This document shows, piece by piece, positions 17,892 through 26,705 of a DNA stretch of 64,000 bases. The DNA is taken from NCBI GenBank assembly GCA_012026795.1, contig VEPM01000017.1, positions 1 to 64,000 of the forward strand. The letters are read 5' to 3'. A program made the translations under genes and the position numbers. This DNA comes from Candidatus Methanoperedens sp. (GTDB lineage Archaea > Halobacteriota > Methanosarcinia > Methanosarcinales > Methanoperedenaceae). Below the pieces are notes generated by a model. It made no database searches and was not told the DNA's origin. It saw only the letters and a list, made by a program, of their open reading frames with translations. Each line of letters opens with the position of its first letter. Within the stretch, counting starts at the first letter, position 1.

Positions 17892-17989
17892 ATTAATGAT
17901 ACCTCCTTAACAAATTAAATAACGATAGTATCTTCATTCAAGATAAAAGTTTTTACATCAGCTCGATGAACTCCTGAACCTGACATGAT

Positions 17990-18376
17990 TTATTCATCTA
18001 CAACAATCTTTTTCATCAACCATGCCATATTTTCTCCGAGATTCTTCATTGTCCGGATTCCCTCTTCATCTGTCCGGACATCCCCGATCTGTCTTCCAAG
18101 ACCCATGTTCCAGTAACTCGCACCCGGAACGATCATCTGGCTGATATGAAAGAAATGATTGATCGAGTCAAATCCATGGATCGCACCGCCTCTTCGATGC
18201 CCATCTTTTTTGTCTAAACATTTATAACAGGCTGTGCATCCCCGGATTTTTTCTCCTGAAAGTTCTATCAGTTCTGTTTCTATCCCGGCTTTCTCCAATT
18301 CATTCAACACATATTTAATAAGAATTGCAGTATTTCCTTGCTTTCTGGCGCTTCCATTAATTGCTATTACTTTCAT
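17990..18376 (-). CDS. Internally deleted iron-sulfur flavoprotein / FMN reductase
   Basis: A 128-residue open frame that begins like a normal flavodoxin-fold FMN reductase (MKVIAINGSARKQGNTA; Cys pair CTACYKC) and ends with its normal C-terminus (RRGGAIHGFDSINHFF through AWLMKK). The middle of about 65-70 residues, including the GSPTYF flavin-ring loop, is missing. The join is near residue 59 (about 18200). Full-length relatives have about 190-200 residues. The frame is intact and it overlaps the upstream REC-PAS gene by 4 nt, so it may still be translated, but FMN binding is probably lost. It is either a decaying gene or a repurposed fragment. Confidence 0.72.
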   Translation of the reverse strand: MKVIAINGSARKQGNTAILIKYVLNELEKAGIETELIELSGEKIRGCTACYKCLDKKDGHRRGGAIHGFDSINHFFHISQMIVPGASYWNMGLGRQIGDVRTDEEGIRTMKNLGENMAWLMKKIVVDE

Positions 18377-19716
18377 TTTATCTTTTCCTCTATTCTTATC
18401 GTTTCAAGTTGTGCTATCCTCTTTTTAAGTTCGATCATCTTGAGTTCACGCCCCACAAAGAGCCGGTTAATGCGTTCAATCTCTACTGTTTTCTTTTCGA
18501 GTTCCGCAGTTCGCTCCTTTACCATATCCTCAAGATGTTCGCGGTATTTTTTTAGTTCTTCTTCCACTTTCTTACGCCCGGTCAGATCAAGACCGAAGGT
18601 CCAGTTCTGTTCGCCCGTCGAAATGAAACTCCATGAGATGTATTTCTTTGAACCATCTTTGCAGGTAACGACAACTTCCATCGGTTCTATTTCCGATTTT
18701 GTTTCGATCGCCTGCCTGATCTTAGTTTGCCATTCTTCTTCGACCCTTGCGCGGTATTTTTCGTCAGGATAAGCCAGATTACACCATTTTTCCGCAGTTG
18801 GAACATCTTCTAATGTATAACCAAATAATTTAGTGAATGTGGGGTTTATGTATTCGGCTTTTTGCTTTATTCCAACTGACATGCATATAGCCAGAGGTGA
18901 TGTTTCAGCCATAGCCCTGAACTTTTCCTCGCTCTCGCGCAGCATTTCTTCCCCACGCTGGATATCGGTGATATCTCTTCCTGTAGATAGTGCCCCGGTT
19001 ACATTTCCATTTGAATCTTTGAGAACACGGCACCACCATGCTAAAAGACGCCGTTCGCCATCTTTTCGTCTCTGCCAGCTCCCAACATAAATAACATCTT
19101 CTCTTCCAGCAAATAAAGGCTGTACTATGTTGTAAGTTTTTTGTTCACCTTCAAAATAGAAAGAAGCTTCTTTTCCGATAACATCATCACCAAAGAATTC
19201 AAAACCAGCTTTGTTTGCCCATGTGTATATTTTGTTAATATCAACTTCCATAATAATATCCGGGACAGCAGACAGTATTGCTTCATAACGTAAAGATAAG
19301 GATCGCAGTGCCTCCCCGGTAATTTTCTGTTTTAGCCTTCCTGCCGCTTCTTCAAGTTCCCGCTCAATAGCAGGATTCAGGCGCCTCAGGTCGTCCTTCC
19401 TGACATAATCCTGTGCCCCTGCTTTCATAGCATCAACCGCCATATCTTCCCCGATCCTGCCTGAAACGAGGATAAAAGGCACATCGATCTCTTTTTTTTT
19501 CAATAATTCCAAAGCGGAAAGTCCGCTAAATCGAGGCATGACATAATCAGAGATAATGAGATCCCATTTCTTTGAATCAAGAGCTGTGCTCATAGCATCA
19601 GCATTATCAACACGCTCATATTCTGGTTGATAGCCTCCCCGCTTTAATTCTCTTATCAGGAGCAGAGCATCGTTCTGCGAATCCTCGACTATCAGAACCC
19701 GGAGTTGTTTGCTCAT
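18373..19716 (-). CDS. Response regulator with PAS domains (REC-PAS-PAS, no kinase)
   Basis: A 447-residue soluble signalling protein. The N-terminal receiver (about 5-125) has the acidic pair VEDS, phospho-acceptor Asp in IISDYVMP and the lysine in YVRKDD. Two PAS domains follow (about 145-255 and 265-385), and the end (390-447) is a charged coiled coil. No HisKA or HATPase is present, so it receives phosphate and ligand signals but has no catalytic output. It could be a target of an orphan kinase such as the hybrid kinase at 13349, but that is speculation. It overlaps the truncated flavoprotein gene by 4 nt. Confidence 0.8.
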   Translation of the reverse strand: MSKQLRVLIVEDSQNDALLLIRELKRGGYQPEYERVDNADAMSTALDSKKWDLIISDYVMPRFSGLSALELLKKKEIDVPFILVSGRIGEDMAVDAMKAGAQDYVRKDDLRRLNPAIERELEEAAGRLKQKITGEALRSLSLRYEAILSAVPDIIMEVDINKIYTWANKAGFEFFGDDVIGKEASFYFEGEQKTYNIVQPLFAGREDVIYVGSWQRRKDGERRLLAWWCRVLKDSNGNVTGALSTGRDITDIQRGEEMLRESEEKFRAMAETSPLAICMSVGIKQKAEYINPTFTKLFGYTLEDVPTAEKWCNLAYPDEKYRARVEEEWQTKIRQAIETKSEIEPMEVVVTCKDGSKKYISWSFISTGEQNWTFGLDLTGRKKVEEELKKYREHLEDMVKERTAELEKKTVEIERINRLFVGRELKMIELKKRIAQLETIRIEEKIK

Positions 19717-19759
19717 ATTTTATCTTTTTTATTAATTGAAGTTATAGAACTATAAAGTT

Positions 19760-21196
19760 TTATTTATCATTTATTTCCTTTATTAAAGGGTGTTCAGGCA
19801 GATCATCCAAAAGAATTGTAAATTCAGAATCCGGGTTTAGTTCGATCAAATGAAGCGTATTTTGAAGGGCAACAGTCAGTGATTCATAATCCGGATCATT
19901 CATCACTTCTGCATTGAAAGGAAATGTTTCTTTGAGTTCTAATGGATATGGGCCAAAAGGGGGCTTGAAATCAAACACCCAGTCAAATTCAGCCTCATTT
20001 TCAAGTCTTTTATTCCTGACAAGGACCTTTCCATTAATATTCAGATTTTTGAGTTTATTCCTGTGCCTCAAAACCTCAGGCCTCAGGGACGATTCCGGTC
20101 CGCTGTAAAAGAATGTTGACCTTGATAAAGGCTGGGTTGTTTCGATCCATCCTGAGTGTTGTGATAGCGCCCTCTTCAGCCCGGATAATAATTGAGGGTG
20201 CGCCCTGCATCTATTTTCCACAAGTTCCCACAGGCTTCCTTCCTGTATCGCCTGTTTTACAACTCGTATTTCCTCAAAGGTCACATAAAGATTATGGCGC
20301 GCCAGCAGCTCTTCACGCTTTTCGCTTTCAAACAATTCCCGGGCACTCAGGGAACTGCATACCGGGCAGGAACAGGGCAGGTACTGGAGATTTTCAATAT
20401 GATACGTACCCCGCGCTGTCATGTATCTCCCATCCTTTGCGTAGAGGGCATAAGATGCGGAATCAAAAAGATCACAGCCTAAAGCCACGGCAAGAGACAA
20501 CATCATTGGATGCCCGGCTCCGAAAAGATGCACCGGGGCTGCTGGTGATAGTCCTTTTTTAGAAGCAACAATAACATCCACAAGTTCAGAAAACCGATAT
20601 GATTCCATAAGAGGTACAACTGCCCCAAGAGGATAAACATCAAAATCAAGCAAGCTTAACTCGCGCGCACATCTCTCCCTCAGGTCAGCAAAATTAGAAC
20701 CCTGGACAGGCGCAGCAAGAAGCATATCCTTTCTTGATCCTAAAGCCTCTTTTTCCCGGGCTATTGTTTGTTCAAGTTCAGACTCGGCACGAATTCGTGA
20801 AACGTCCGGAGGTGTAGGAATATCAAGAGGTACGCCAATATCTGAGCCAATATCTTGCTGGAATTCGACTATCTGTTTATTATTTACTTCTACTTCCCCG
20901 TATATCGATAACTGGTATGAGCCTGAGTCTGTCATTATAGGGCCATCAAACCCGATAAGCGAATGTAAGCCTTCCTTCAGTGCGCGTTCCCTCAGTTCCG
21001 CATTTCGGTAAATTATATATGAGTTTGTTATGATGATCCGGGCGCCGAATTTTTGAAGTTCTGATGGCTTGATCGTCTGGATATTGGGATTTACTACAGG
21101 CATGATCGTGGGTGTCTCGATGATCCCGTGACGGGTTTCTATCCGTCCGATACGACCGGCACAGTCCTTCTGGAGAATTTCGAAGATTGGAGGCAT
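19760..21196 (-). CDS. tgtA: Archaeal tRNA-guanine(15) transglycosylase
   Basis: A 478-residue ArcTGT. It exchanges guanine 15 of archaeal tRNAs for preQ0, the first step of archaeosine formation. The TIM-barrel has TDSGSYQLSIYG (catalytic Asp), the substrate loop LGAVVPLMESYRF, the nucleophile region DLFDSASYALYAKDGRY and the zinc ligands CSCPVC. The C-terminal part (about 340-478) is the archaeal C1-like extension; a PUA domain is not obvious, as in species where a separate TgtA2/ArcS carries it. The start is the ATG at 21196. No other archaeosine gene is adjacent. Confidence 0.92.
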   Translation of the reverse strand: MPPIFEILQKDCAGRIGRIETRHGIIETPTIMPVVNPNIQTIKPSELQKFGARIIITNSYIIYRNAELRERALKEGLHSLIGFDGPIMTDSGSYQLSIYGEVEVNNKQIVEFQQDIGSDIGVPLDIPTPPDVSRIRAESELEQTIAREKEALGSRKDMLLAAPVQGSNFADLRERCARELSLLDFDVYPLGAVVPLMESYRFSELVDVIVASKKGLSPAAPVHLFGAGHPMMLSLAVALGCDLFDSASYALYAKDGRYMTARGTYHIENLQYLPCSCPVCSSLSARELFESEKREELLARHNLYVTFEEIRVVKQAIQEGSLWELVENRCRAHPQLLSGLKRALSQHSGWIETTQPLSRSTFFYSGPESSLRPEVLRHRNKLKNLNINGKVLVRNKRLENEAEFDWVFDFKPPFGPYPLELKETFPFNAEVMNDPDYESLTVALQNTLHLIELNPDSEFTILLDDLPEHPLIKEINDK

Positions 21197-21264
21197 TATA
21201 GCCTGATATTGGAATGAGGAGTATATTAGGATGAGGTATTAAAATCCAATATTTTTTCCAGATA

Positions 21265-21837
21265 TCAGGAAATATACGAGGCCAGGTCAAAATCATATTC
21301 CTTTTCTTTCCCGTTTGCCTTTACCCCTATGTGCATTACCGGATCATCGTTTTTACTTACTACCGGAAAACATATCCCTGTTTTTTTATTGGCATTTGGG
21401 AAAAGCTTGAAGAAATTTTCAGTATCGCATTGACTATTTAATTGTTTAGTATTATATAACCCACCGTATTTATCAAGTTGTTTTCCATCTTTTGTGACAA
21501 TAGTCCTTCCTGTAATTTCAAAAGTTACACTGTCATTCTGATTATTCTTAATATCGAGATTAACGAGTGTACAGGGCGATTTAGCATCAAGGGAAATATC
21601 AAAACAGTCTTTCAGTATCCTGGCCTCGCTGAGGTTGATATCATAGTTTGGCGGTTTGAGGTTTTTATCCATGAAGTCGTTATAAACCCTGATGATTTCC
21701 AGATAGGCATCAGTGTATAATTTCGAGATTTTATCCACTATTCCATTAACACCTGATTTTTCAACAACTGATCCGATGCTTCCTGAACTGAGCACTAATA
21801 AGATAGAAACAAAGAGAAGAATGCGGATATATTTCAT
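21265..21837 (-). CDS. Secreted protein of unknown function
   Basis: A 190-residue protein with a clear N-terminal signal sequence (MKYIRILLFVSILLVLSSGSIGS). It has a predicted beta-rich domain with four cysteines that could form disulfides outside the cell. The pattern of a ligand- or protein-binding domain with TIVTKDGKQ resembles DUF4352-like immunoglobulin folds, but I am not confident. The ATG shares one base with the stop of the upstream anchored protein, so the two are probably one envelope unit. Confidence 0.65.
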   Translation of the reverse strand: MKYIRILLFVSILLVLSSGSIGSVVEKSGVNGIVDKISKLYTDAYLEIIRVYNDFMDKNLKPPNYDINLSEARILKDCFDISLDAKSPCTLVNLDIKNNQNDSVTFEITGRTIVTKDGKQLDKYGGLYNTKQLNSQCDTENFFKLFPNANKKTGICFPVVSKNDDPVMHIGVKANGKEKEYDFDLASYIS

Positions 21838-22535
21838 TATTTCACCGGCACTGATTCTGCTTTTACCGCTTTTTTCTTTCGGACTCTTTTTTTCCCTGGC
21901 TTTTCAGTTTCCCCGATCAACGGTTTAGCTGGTGAAACTATGGATTTCTTAATCGTTGAACCTGATTTCTTCGTGGAGATCTTTCTTCGTCTCTTTTTTT
22001 CTTCTTCGATCCCTGTCAACGTGTCTTCAAGCTTAAGCCCCGAAACATCTTCCGTCATTGTTACTGTTACATTAATGTCTTCTTTTGCATCAGTTTTTGT
22101 GATATCTGGTTCTGTTTTCGGAATTTCATCTTTGGTTTTACTCTCCTCCTGGATATTATTTTTTATCTCGTGTATTTTATTATCCACGTCCGGAGAGATT
22201 TTTAAATCTCTTTTCTGCCTTCGGATTTTCTCTTCAATACTGATTGTTTCCCGGTCCGGTTCTGTTATACCAGCATCTGTTGCAGGTTTCATCAAATCCT
22301 TGATCTGATGAATATCTACGTTATTCAATCCGGGATTTTCAAACCTGAATTCCGGAGAGATCTCAGCGATATCCTTATATTCAATTTTTTCTTGTTCTTG
22401 TTCTGATTCTTGTTCCTGCTCTTGTTCTTGATATTGTTTTTTTTCATGGGATTTCCTGAGCAATACAAATAGATAAATCGCAATAATAAAAAGAAAAACA
22501 ATAATGATGAAAAGCGCGATTTCAGCTGTACTCAT
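21837..22535 (-). CDS. Membrane-anchored highly charged protein
   Basis: A 232-residue protein with one N-terminal transmembrane helix (IALFIIIVFLFIIAIYLFVLL). A long cytoplasmic, low-complexity tail follows, beginning with a Glu/Gln repeat (about 35-50) and ending in a Lys/Arg-rich segment. There is no catalytic motif. It may be a scaffold or cytoskeleton-membrane linker. It is cotranscribed with the secreted protein that follows it. Confidence 0.6.
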   Translation of the reverse strand: MSTAEIALFIIIVFLFIIAIYLFVLLRKSHEKKQYQEQEQEQESEQEQEKIEYKDIAEISPEFRFENPGLNNVDIHQIKDLMKPATDAGITEPDRETISIEEKIRRQKRDLKISPDVDNKIHEIKNNIQEESKTKDEIPKTEPDITKTDAKEDINVTVTMTEDVSGLKLEDTLTGIEEEKKRRRKISTKKSGSTIKKSIVSPAKPLIGETEKPGKKRVRKKKAVKAESVPVK

Positions 22536-22636
22536 GGCATCTCCATGATATATATGATTATAATGATCATATTTAATTCTTTTGATTACAAAATATCATA
22601 GGATTATACAATAAATATTATACAGTATCATATAAT

Positions 22637-23575
22637 TTATTTATCCCCCTGATCCATATCACCTAATTTCCAGCCCAGGTATTCCTTTATTATAATATAT
22701 GCCATTTCAGGAGGGATCGCCCCGACCTCCGTACATATAAGATCGATATATTCGCGCGGCGTTACATCAAAAGCAGGATTTTTCACAGATACGTTTGAGA
22801 ATTCCCGTAATTTTTCATCTGCTATTACTTCAGAACTGTTTCGTTCTTCTATCTCAATAAGCTCACCCAATAATGATTTTGGGCTGAATTTATAGGTCTC
22901 GGCTGCAATTATTACATTTTTCCTTGCTTCATGCGCAGCAAGGGCAAGCTGGGATGTGCCTATTTTATTTATAACTGAACCATTAGCCGTAACGGCATCT
23001 GCGCCCATCACCACAAGGTCAGCTTCCTTCATGAAATACCGGACAGCAGAGTCTACTATTAATGATGTTTTTATCCCGGTTTCATCAAGCTGCCTGATGG
23101 TCAGGTGTCCCTGCCATCTCGGACGGGATTCCGTAGCTATGACAGTGATATTTTTCCCATGCTTATGTGCGGCAGCCATTATTGAAATTGCGGCACTGGA
23201 GTTGCAGTGCGTCATTATCGTGTCGCCATCCCGTATCCTGTGTGCGCCGATTTCGCCAATTTTTAGCACGGCAGTTTCCGAATTTAGGATAAATCCATCT
23301 GCAAGTTCTTTGATATTTGCTTTTGCTTCATCGATGCTGTTGCCTTTATATTTCATCACAGCACGGACAGCATTTGGCAGTGATACTGCTGTGGGGCGCG
23401 TACTGATAAGAAGCCAGGCAGCTTCAGTCATCTTTTTATTGAATTCTTCAAGATTTTGTGTTCGGATGCGCTTGCTATAATCGCGAAGTTCGGCTGCCGC
23501 TGCCCGTGCGATTCTTCCTGCGCCCCTTATTTCCATATTCTTTATCTTTTTTGCTGTTTCTGAAAGCTGTTTCAT
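22637..23575 (-). CDS. Ribose-1,5-bisphosphate isomerase (eIF2B-related)
   Basis: A 312-residue member of the eIF2B/MtnA fold. Motifs typical of archaeal R15P isomerase are RGAGRIARAAA near the start, the cysteine in MTHCNSSAA, ATESRPRWQGH, and the aspartate in VMGADAVTANGSVINKIGT. The enzyme turns ribose-1,5-bisphosphate into ribulose-1,5-bisphosphate in the archaeal AMP pathway that feeds form III RuBisCO. Neither AMP phosphorylase nor RuBisCO lies in this window. It shares one base with the cobQ stop, so it is the last gene of a likely gfcR-cobQ operon. Confidence 0.85.
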   Translation of the reverse strand: MKQLSETAKKIKNMEIRGAGRIARAAAAELRDYSKRIRTQNLEEFNKKMTEAAWLLISTRPTAVSLPNAVRAVMKYKGNSIDEAKANIKELADGFILNSETAVLKIGEIGAHRIRDGDTIMTHCNSSAAISIMAAAHKHGKNITVIATESRPRWQGHLTIRQLDETGIKTSLIVDSAVRYFMKEADLVVMGADAVTANGSVINKIGTSQLALAAHEARKNVIIAAETYKFSPKSLLGELIEIEERNSSEVIADEKLREFSNVSVKNPAFDVTPREYIDLICTEVGAIPPEMAYIIIKEYLGWKLGDMDQGDK

Positions 23576-25029
23576 TATTCCTCCAGCATCCGGTAAATCA
23601 AATCCATATTCACATGTGACCTGATAATTGCTGCAAGCTCCTCAATGCCATCTGCGCGGATTTTATTTTCATATATCAATCCTTTTTGATTATATAAATA
23701 ACTGAGGAAAGAATTCCGGAAATTATCGTTCTCAAACAGCCCGTGAAGATAGGTGCCAATGATAATCCCATTCTCACTCACGCTTCCGTCATCCCCGAAA
23801 GCGGGCTTTCCTCCTTCTGTTTCACCCATATGGATCTCATATCCTGTAACGCGCTGGTCTTTTATTGGTCCAAGTATCGGTCCGTTTCCCGTAACTGGTT
23901 TTTCAACCTGGCGGGTTTGTTTTTCATATTTCCCAAACCGCGTAGAAACATTAAGGAGTCCAAGTCCCTTTATAGAACATGCGCCGCCTGATCCTTCTAT
24001 ACCACTGTCTGTTATTTCGTTGCCAAGCATCTGGTAACCCCCGCATATACCTATAATTGGAATCCCTTTTTTGGCCTCAGCGATGATCCTCTGTCCCACT
24101 TTGCCTGATAAAAGGACTTTCACATCATCCATTGTGTTTTTTGTTCCCGGTAATATGATGGCATCTGATCCGGAGAGTTCTTCACCGGGTTCAACATATT
24201 CAATATCGGCACAATGTTCAAGAGGCTCAAAATCAGTAAAATTTGATATATGGGGTAATCGTATCACTGATATCTTAACCGGATTGCCGTTATGGGTTTT
24301 GTCTCTAATGGAAACAGAATCCTCTGATGGTATCTTCAGGTTGGTATAAGGAATTACGCCCAGGACAGGGAGTCCGGTGATTTCTTCAAGCTGTTTTATT
24401 CCAGGAGTAAGTAGCTTTATATCTCCCCTGAATTTGTTTATGATAAGACCGGCAACAAGGGGTTTGATATCAGCAGGGAGCAATTGCAGGGTTCCGTAAA
24501 TACTTGCAAAAACCCCGCCCCGCTCGATATCCCCGACCAGTATTATCGGAGGCTTGACCAGTCTTGCCATACCCGTGTTCACGATATCCCGGTGATACAG
24601 GTTTATTTCAGCGGCCCCTCCTGCTCCTTCTATTATTATTAATTCGTGCTGATCGCATAGACGCCCGAAAGCCCCGGAAACAATCGACATGACATCATCT
24701 ATCGAATCGTAATAATCCCCTGCTTCCTTATCGGCTACAGGCTTTCCAAGGATTATCACCTGTGACATGTGATCTCCTTTAGGCTTCAGTAACACCGGAT
24801 TCATGTCTGCTGTTGGTTCGATCCCTGCTGCTTTTGCCTGGATTGCCTGTGCTATCCCGATTTCGCTGCCATCATGCGTTATCCATGAATTAAGGCTCAT
24901 ATTCTGCGCCTTAAATGGGACAACGGAATATCTTTTTGAGAGGATCCTGCAGAAGGCTGTTACAAGTATGCTTTTTCCCACATGTGATCCCGTACCCACG
25001 ATCATGAGGCTTTTTGTATTTTTTTTCAT
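23575..25029 (-). CDS. cobQ: Cobyric acid synthase
   Basis: A 484-residue CobQ/CbiP that amidates four side chains of adenosyl-cobyrinate diamide. The N-terminal dethiobiotin-synthetase-like domain has GTGSHVGKSILV. The C-terminal triad-type glutamine amidotransferase has the nucleophile in GICGGYQML and the histidine in GTYLHGLFEN. The length is standard. Cobamides are essential for methyl-transfer in methanogen-type metabolism and for the B12-radical SAM enzyme at 6689. It overlaps the upstream membrane-hydrolase gene by 4 nt. No cobalamin riboswitch was seen. Confidence 0.92.
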   Translation of the reverse strand: MKKNTKSLMIVGTGSHVGKSILVTAFCRILSKRYSVVPFKAQNMSLNSWITHDGSEIGIAQAIQAKAAGIEPTADMNPVLLKPKGDHMSQVIILGKPVADKEAGDYYDSIDDVMSIVSGAFGRLCDQHELIIIEGAGGAAEINLYHRDIVNTGMARLVKPPIILVGDIERGGVFASIYGTLQLLPADIKPLVAGLIINKFRGDIKLLTPGIKQLEEITGLPVLGVIPYTNLKIPSEDSVSIRDKTHNGNPVKISVIRLPHISNFTDFEPLEHCADIEYVEPGEELSGSDAIILPGTKNTMDDVKVLLSGKVGQRIIAEAKKGIPIIGICGGYQMLGNEITDSGIEGSGGACSIKGLGLLNVSTRFGKYEKQTRQVEKPVTGNGPILGPIKDQRVTGYEIHMGETEGGKPAFGDDGSVSENGIIIGTYLHGLFENDNFRNSFLSYLYNQKGLIYENKIRADGIEELAAIIRSHVNMDLIYRMLEE

Positions 25030-25541
25030 TTATTTTCCTTTTCGAATATCCTGCCCCTGTAAGCTTTCCAGATACCTGCTGCCAATATAAATACAAGGGA
25101 ACCAGTCCCCACGCTGTCTGAAATATAACCATAAGCGGTCTTCCAGTTCTCACCATAACTGCCAAAACCATAATCAAATGTCCATAATAATTGATTTGTC
25201 TTGCTCATTTCAAGGCTTGCATCAATAAAGGCTATTTCATTGTACACCGGATAAAAAAGTACTACTCCGCCGTCGAACATATCAAGAATAACATGAGATG
25301 CAAAATATACGGCAGCTATTAAGAATATTGCCCGCATTTTCTTAATTGACAGACCAATAAAAAATAGTATTGCAGGAATAAAAATATTATGTAAAAGCGC
25401 CCTGTGTTCAGCCGCAAAAGTGTCAATATCAGGCAAAACCGCAAGTGGTAACAGCAAAAGGATATATTTATAATCCTCTTTCCTGCCCACCATTATAAGG
25501 GCAAGAAAAGGAATTATTAAATGTATAGCCCAATTTGGCAT
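25026..25541 (-). CDS. YdjM/DUF457-type membrane metal-dependent hydrolase
   Basis: A 171-residue integral membrane protein with about four hydrophobic helices. Conserved polar sites are NWAIHLI, LPDIDTF, HRALLHN and ASHVILDMFD, which form the histidine/aspartate pattern of the membrane-bound metal-dependent hydrolase family (DUF457). The function is not established; phospholipid or envelope roles are proposed for relatives. It lies between gfcR (23 nt gap) and cobQ (4-nt overlap). Confidence 0.72.
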   Translation of the reverse strand: MPNWAIHLIIPFLALIMVGRKEDYKYILLLLPLAVLPDIDTFAAEHRALLHNIFIPAILFFIGLSIKKMRAIFLIAAVYFASHVILDMFDGGVVLFYPVYNEIAFIDASLEMSKTNQLLWTFDYGFGSYGENWKTAYGYISDSVGTGSLVFILAAGIWKAYRGRIFEKENK

Positions 25542-25564
25542 TTTAGAATATTTTCCTTATCTAT

Positions 25565-26191
25565 TCATTCGGTTTTGTCAACTCTTGTAACTCGCAGCAA
25601 TGCATTAAGAGGAACGCCTGAAATCTCATCAAGTCCTTTTTTATCAATAAGTACCGCTATCGCTACTGGTTTTGCCCCAAGGTTCTCAAGAACTGCTATG
25701 GCTTCTGTAAGAGTCGTTCCTGATGTTACAACATCGTCAATAAGTACGCAATTCTTTCCTGTAACCTTTGCAAAGTTCTGGCTTACTGTTCCGCCTGTTT
25801 CCTTTGATTCCGGCTCCCATTTCTGTTTATTCGGATGGTATGTAGCAAATTCAACCCCTAATTCATCCGCTATCAGGTTAGCAAGAGGTATACCGGAAAG
25901 TGCAACGCCCACTATTACATCAATATCGTTTTCTGTCTTGCTCAGGCATTCAATGACCATATCGGTCAATGAGCTGGCGATGAATCTCTGCCTGTTTGAG
26001 CTTCTTCCGATGTTGCTCCAGTCAATATAAATATCCTTGGGAGCTGCGGTGGCATCACCCTTTTTGGAATGGACAAGAAGCCATGTTGCTGTTTCACGGG
26101 ATACATTTAATTCATCAGCGATCTGGCCTGTCAAGAGCCCGCCAGCCTGGAGTTCTACAGCTTTCTGGATTAATTCATCGATTGTTTTCAT
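25565..26191 (-). CDS. gfcR: GfcR-type transcriptional regulator (HTH + phosphoribosyltransferase fold)
   Basis: A 208-residue protein once annotated as PyrE-like. A helix-turn-helix (about 5-50, GLLTGQIADELNVSRETAT) precedes a type I phosphoribosyltransferase domain with the PRPP loop VLIDDVVTSGTT (about 150-162). In haloarchaea GfcR controls sugar-catabolic and central carbon genes; here it likely senses a phosphorylated sugar or nucleotide. It is first in a run with the membrane hydrolase, cobQ and R15P isomerase, the last of which fits a pentose-phosphate signal. Confidence 0.83.
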   Translation of the reverse strand: MKTIDELIQKAVELQAGGLLTGQIADELNVSRETATWLLVHSKKGDATAAPKDIYIDWSNIGRSSNRQRFIASSLTDMVIECLSKTENDIDVIVGVALSGIPLANLIADELGVEFATYHPNKQKWEPESKETGGTVSQNFAKVTGKNCVLIDDVVTSGTTLTEAIAVLENLGAKPVAIAVLIDKKGLDEISGVPLNALLRVTRVDKTE

Positions 26192-26293
26192 AAAGATTTC
26201 ACCGGAGGTGATAATAATACTTTTTCTTTGTATTTAATAGATTGTCTGGCAACCCCCGAATTTATAAAATATATCCTGCCACTCCAATTTATA

Positions 26294-26470
26294 TTATTTT
26301 TTGATCTGGGATATGATTTTTTTACCGGGAATTTTATAAGCCCACCTATTGAAACTATTTATATAGTATATTTTATCATGGCTGCTATTTTCAACGTATT
26401 GTATATCTCCTTCATGTACTTCGCCTGACTCAAGTTTAAATCTGACAACATCCCCAATAGTGTATTTCAT
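26294..26470 (-). CDS. Small beta-barrel-like protein, 58 residues
   Basis: A 58-residue protein beginning MKYTIGDVVRFKLESGEVHEGD, reminiscent of a small SH3- or KOW-like barrel; no family is assigned. GGTGA sits just before the ATG at 26468-26470 and decides this start over an ATG five codons upstream. It is transcribed divergently from the thermosome gene. Confidence 0.55.
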   Translation of the reverse strand: MKYTIGDVVRFKLESGEVHEGDIQYVENSSHDKIYYINSFNRWAYKIPGKKIISQIKK

Positions 26471-26595
26471 ATATTCACCCCACAAGGATAATCAAACATG
26501 ATGATTTCCTGTTCCATAAAATGTAATATTTTATAATAACATAAAACTTTTGGTCTATCAGGATTAGGATTTTTAGGCGGATACAATTTGGTATG

Positions 26596-26612
26596 CGAAA
26601 TCTTTTTATAGA
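26596..26612 (+). promoter_or_regulatory. Thermosome gene promoter
   Basis: GAAATC followed by TTTTTATA (26603-26610) fits a BRE plus TATA box for the thermosome gene. It implies a leader of about 70 nt. A GGAG lies near 26695, before the ATG at 26706. Confidence 0.5.
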
Positions 26613-26705
26613 ACTATAAACATGAAACAACGGAACGTCAAGGGTAAATCCATTATTGGAACCAGGGACGCATTTCATTTAATTATCTGATACAGGAGAA
26701 TATCT

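Noticed and set aside
22637-23575. Translation initiation factor eIF2B or methylthioribose-1-phosphate isomerase
   Set aside because: The fold is shared, but the MTHCNSS and RPRWQGH motifs fit R15P isomerase better.
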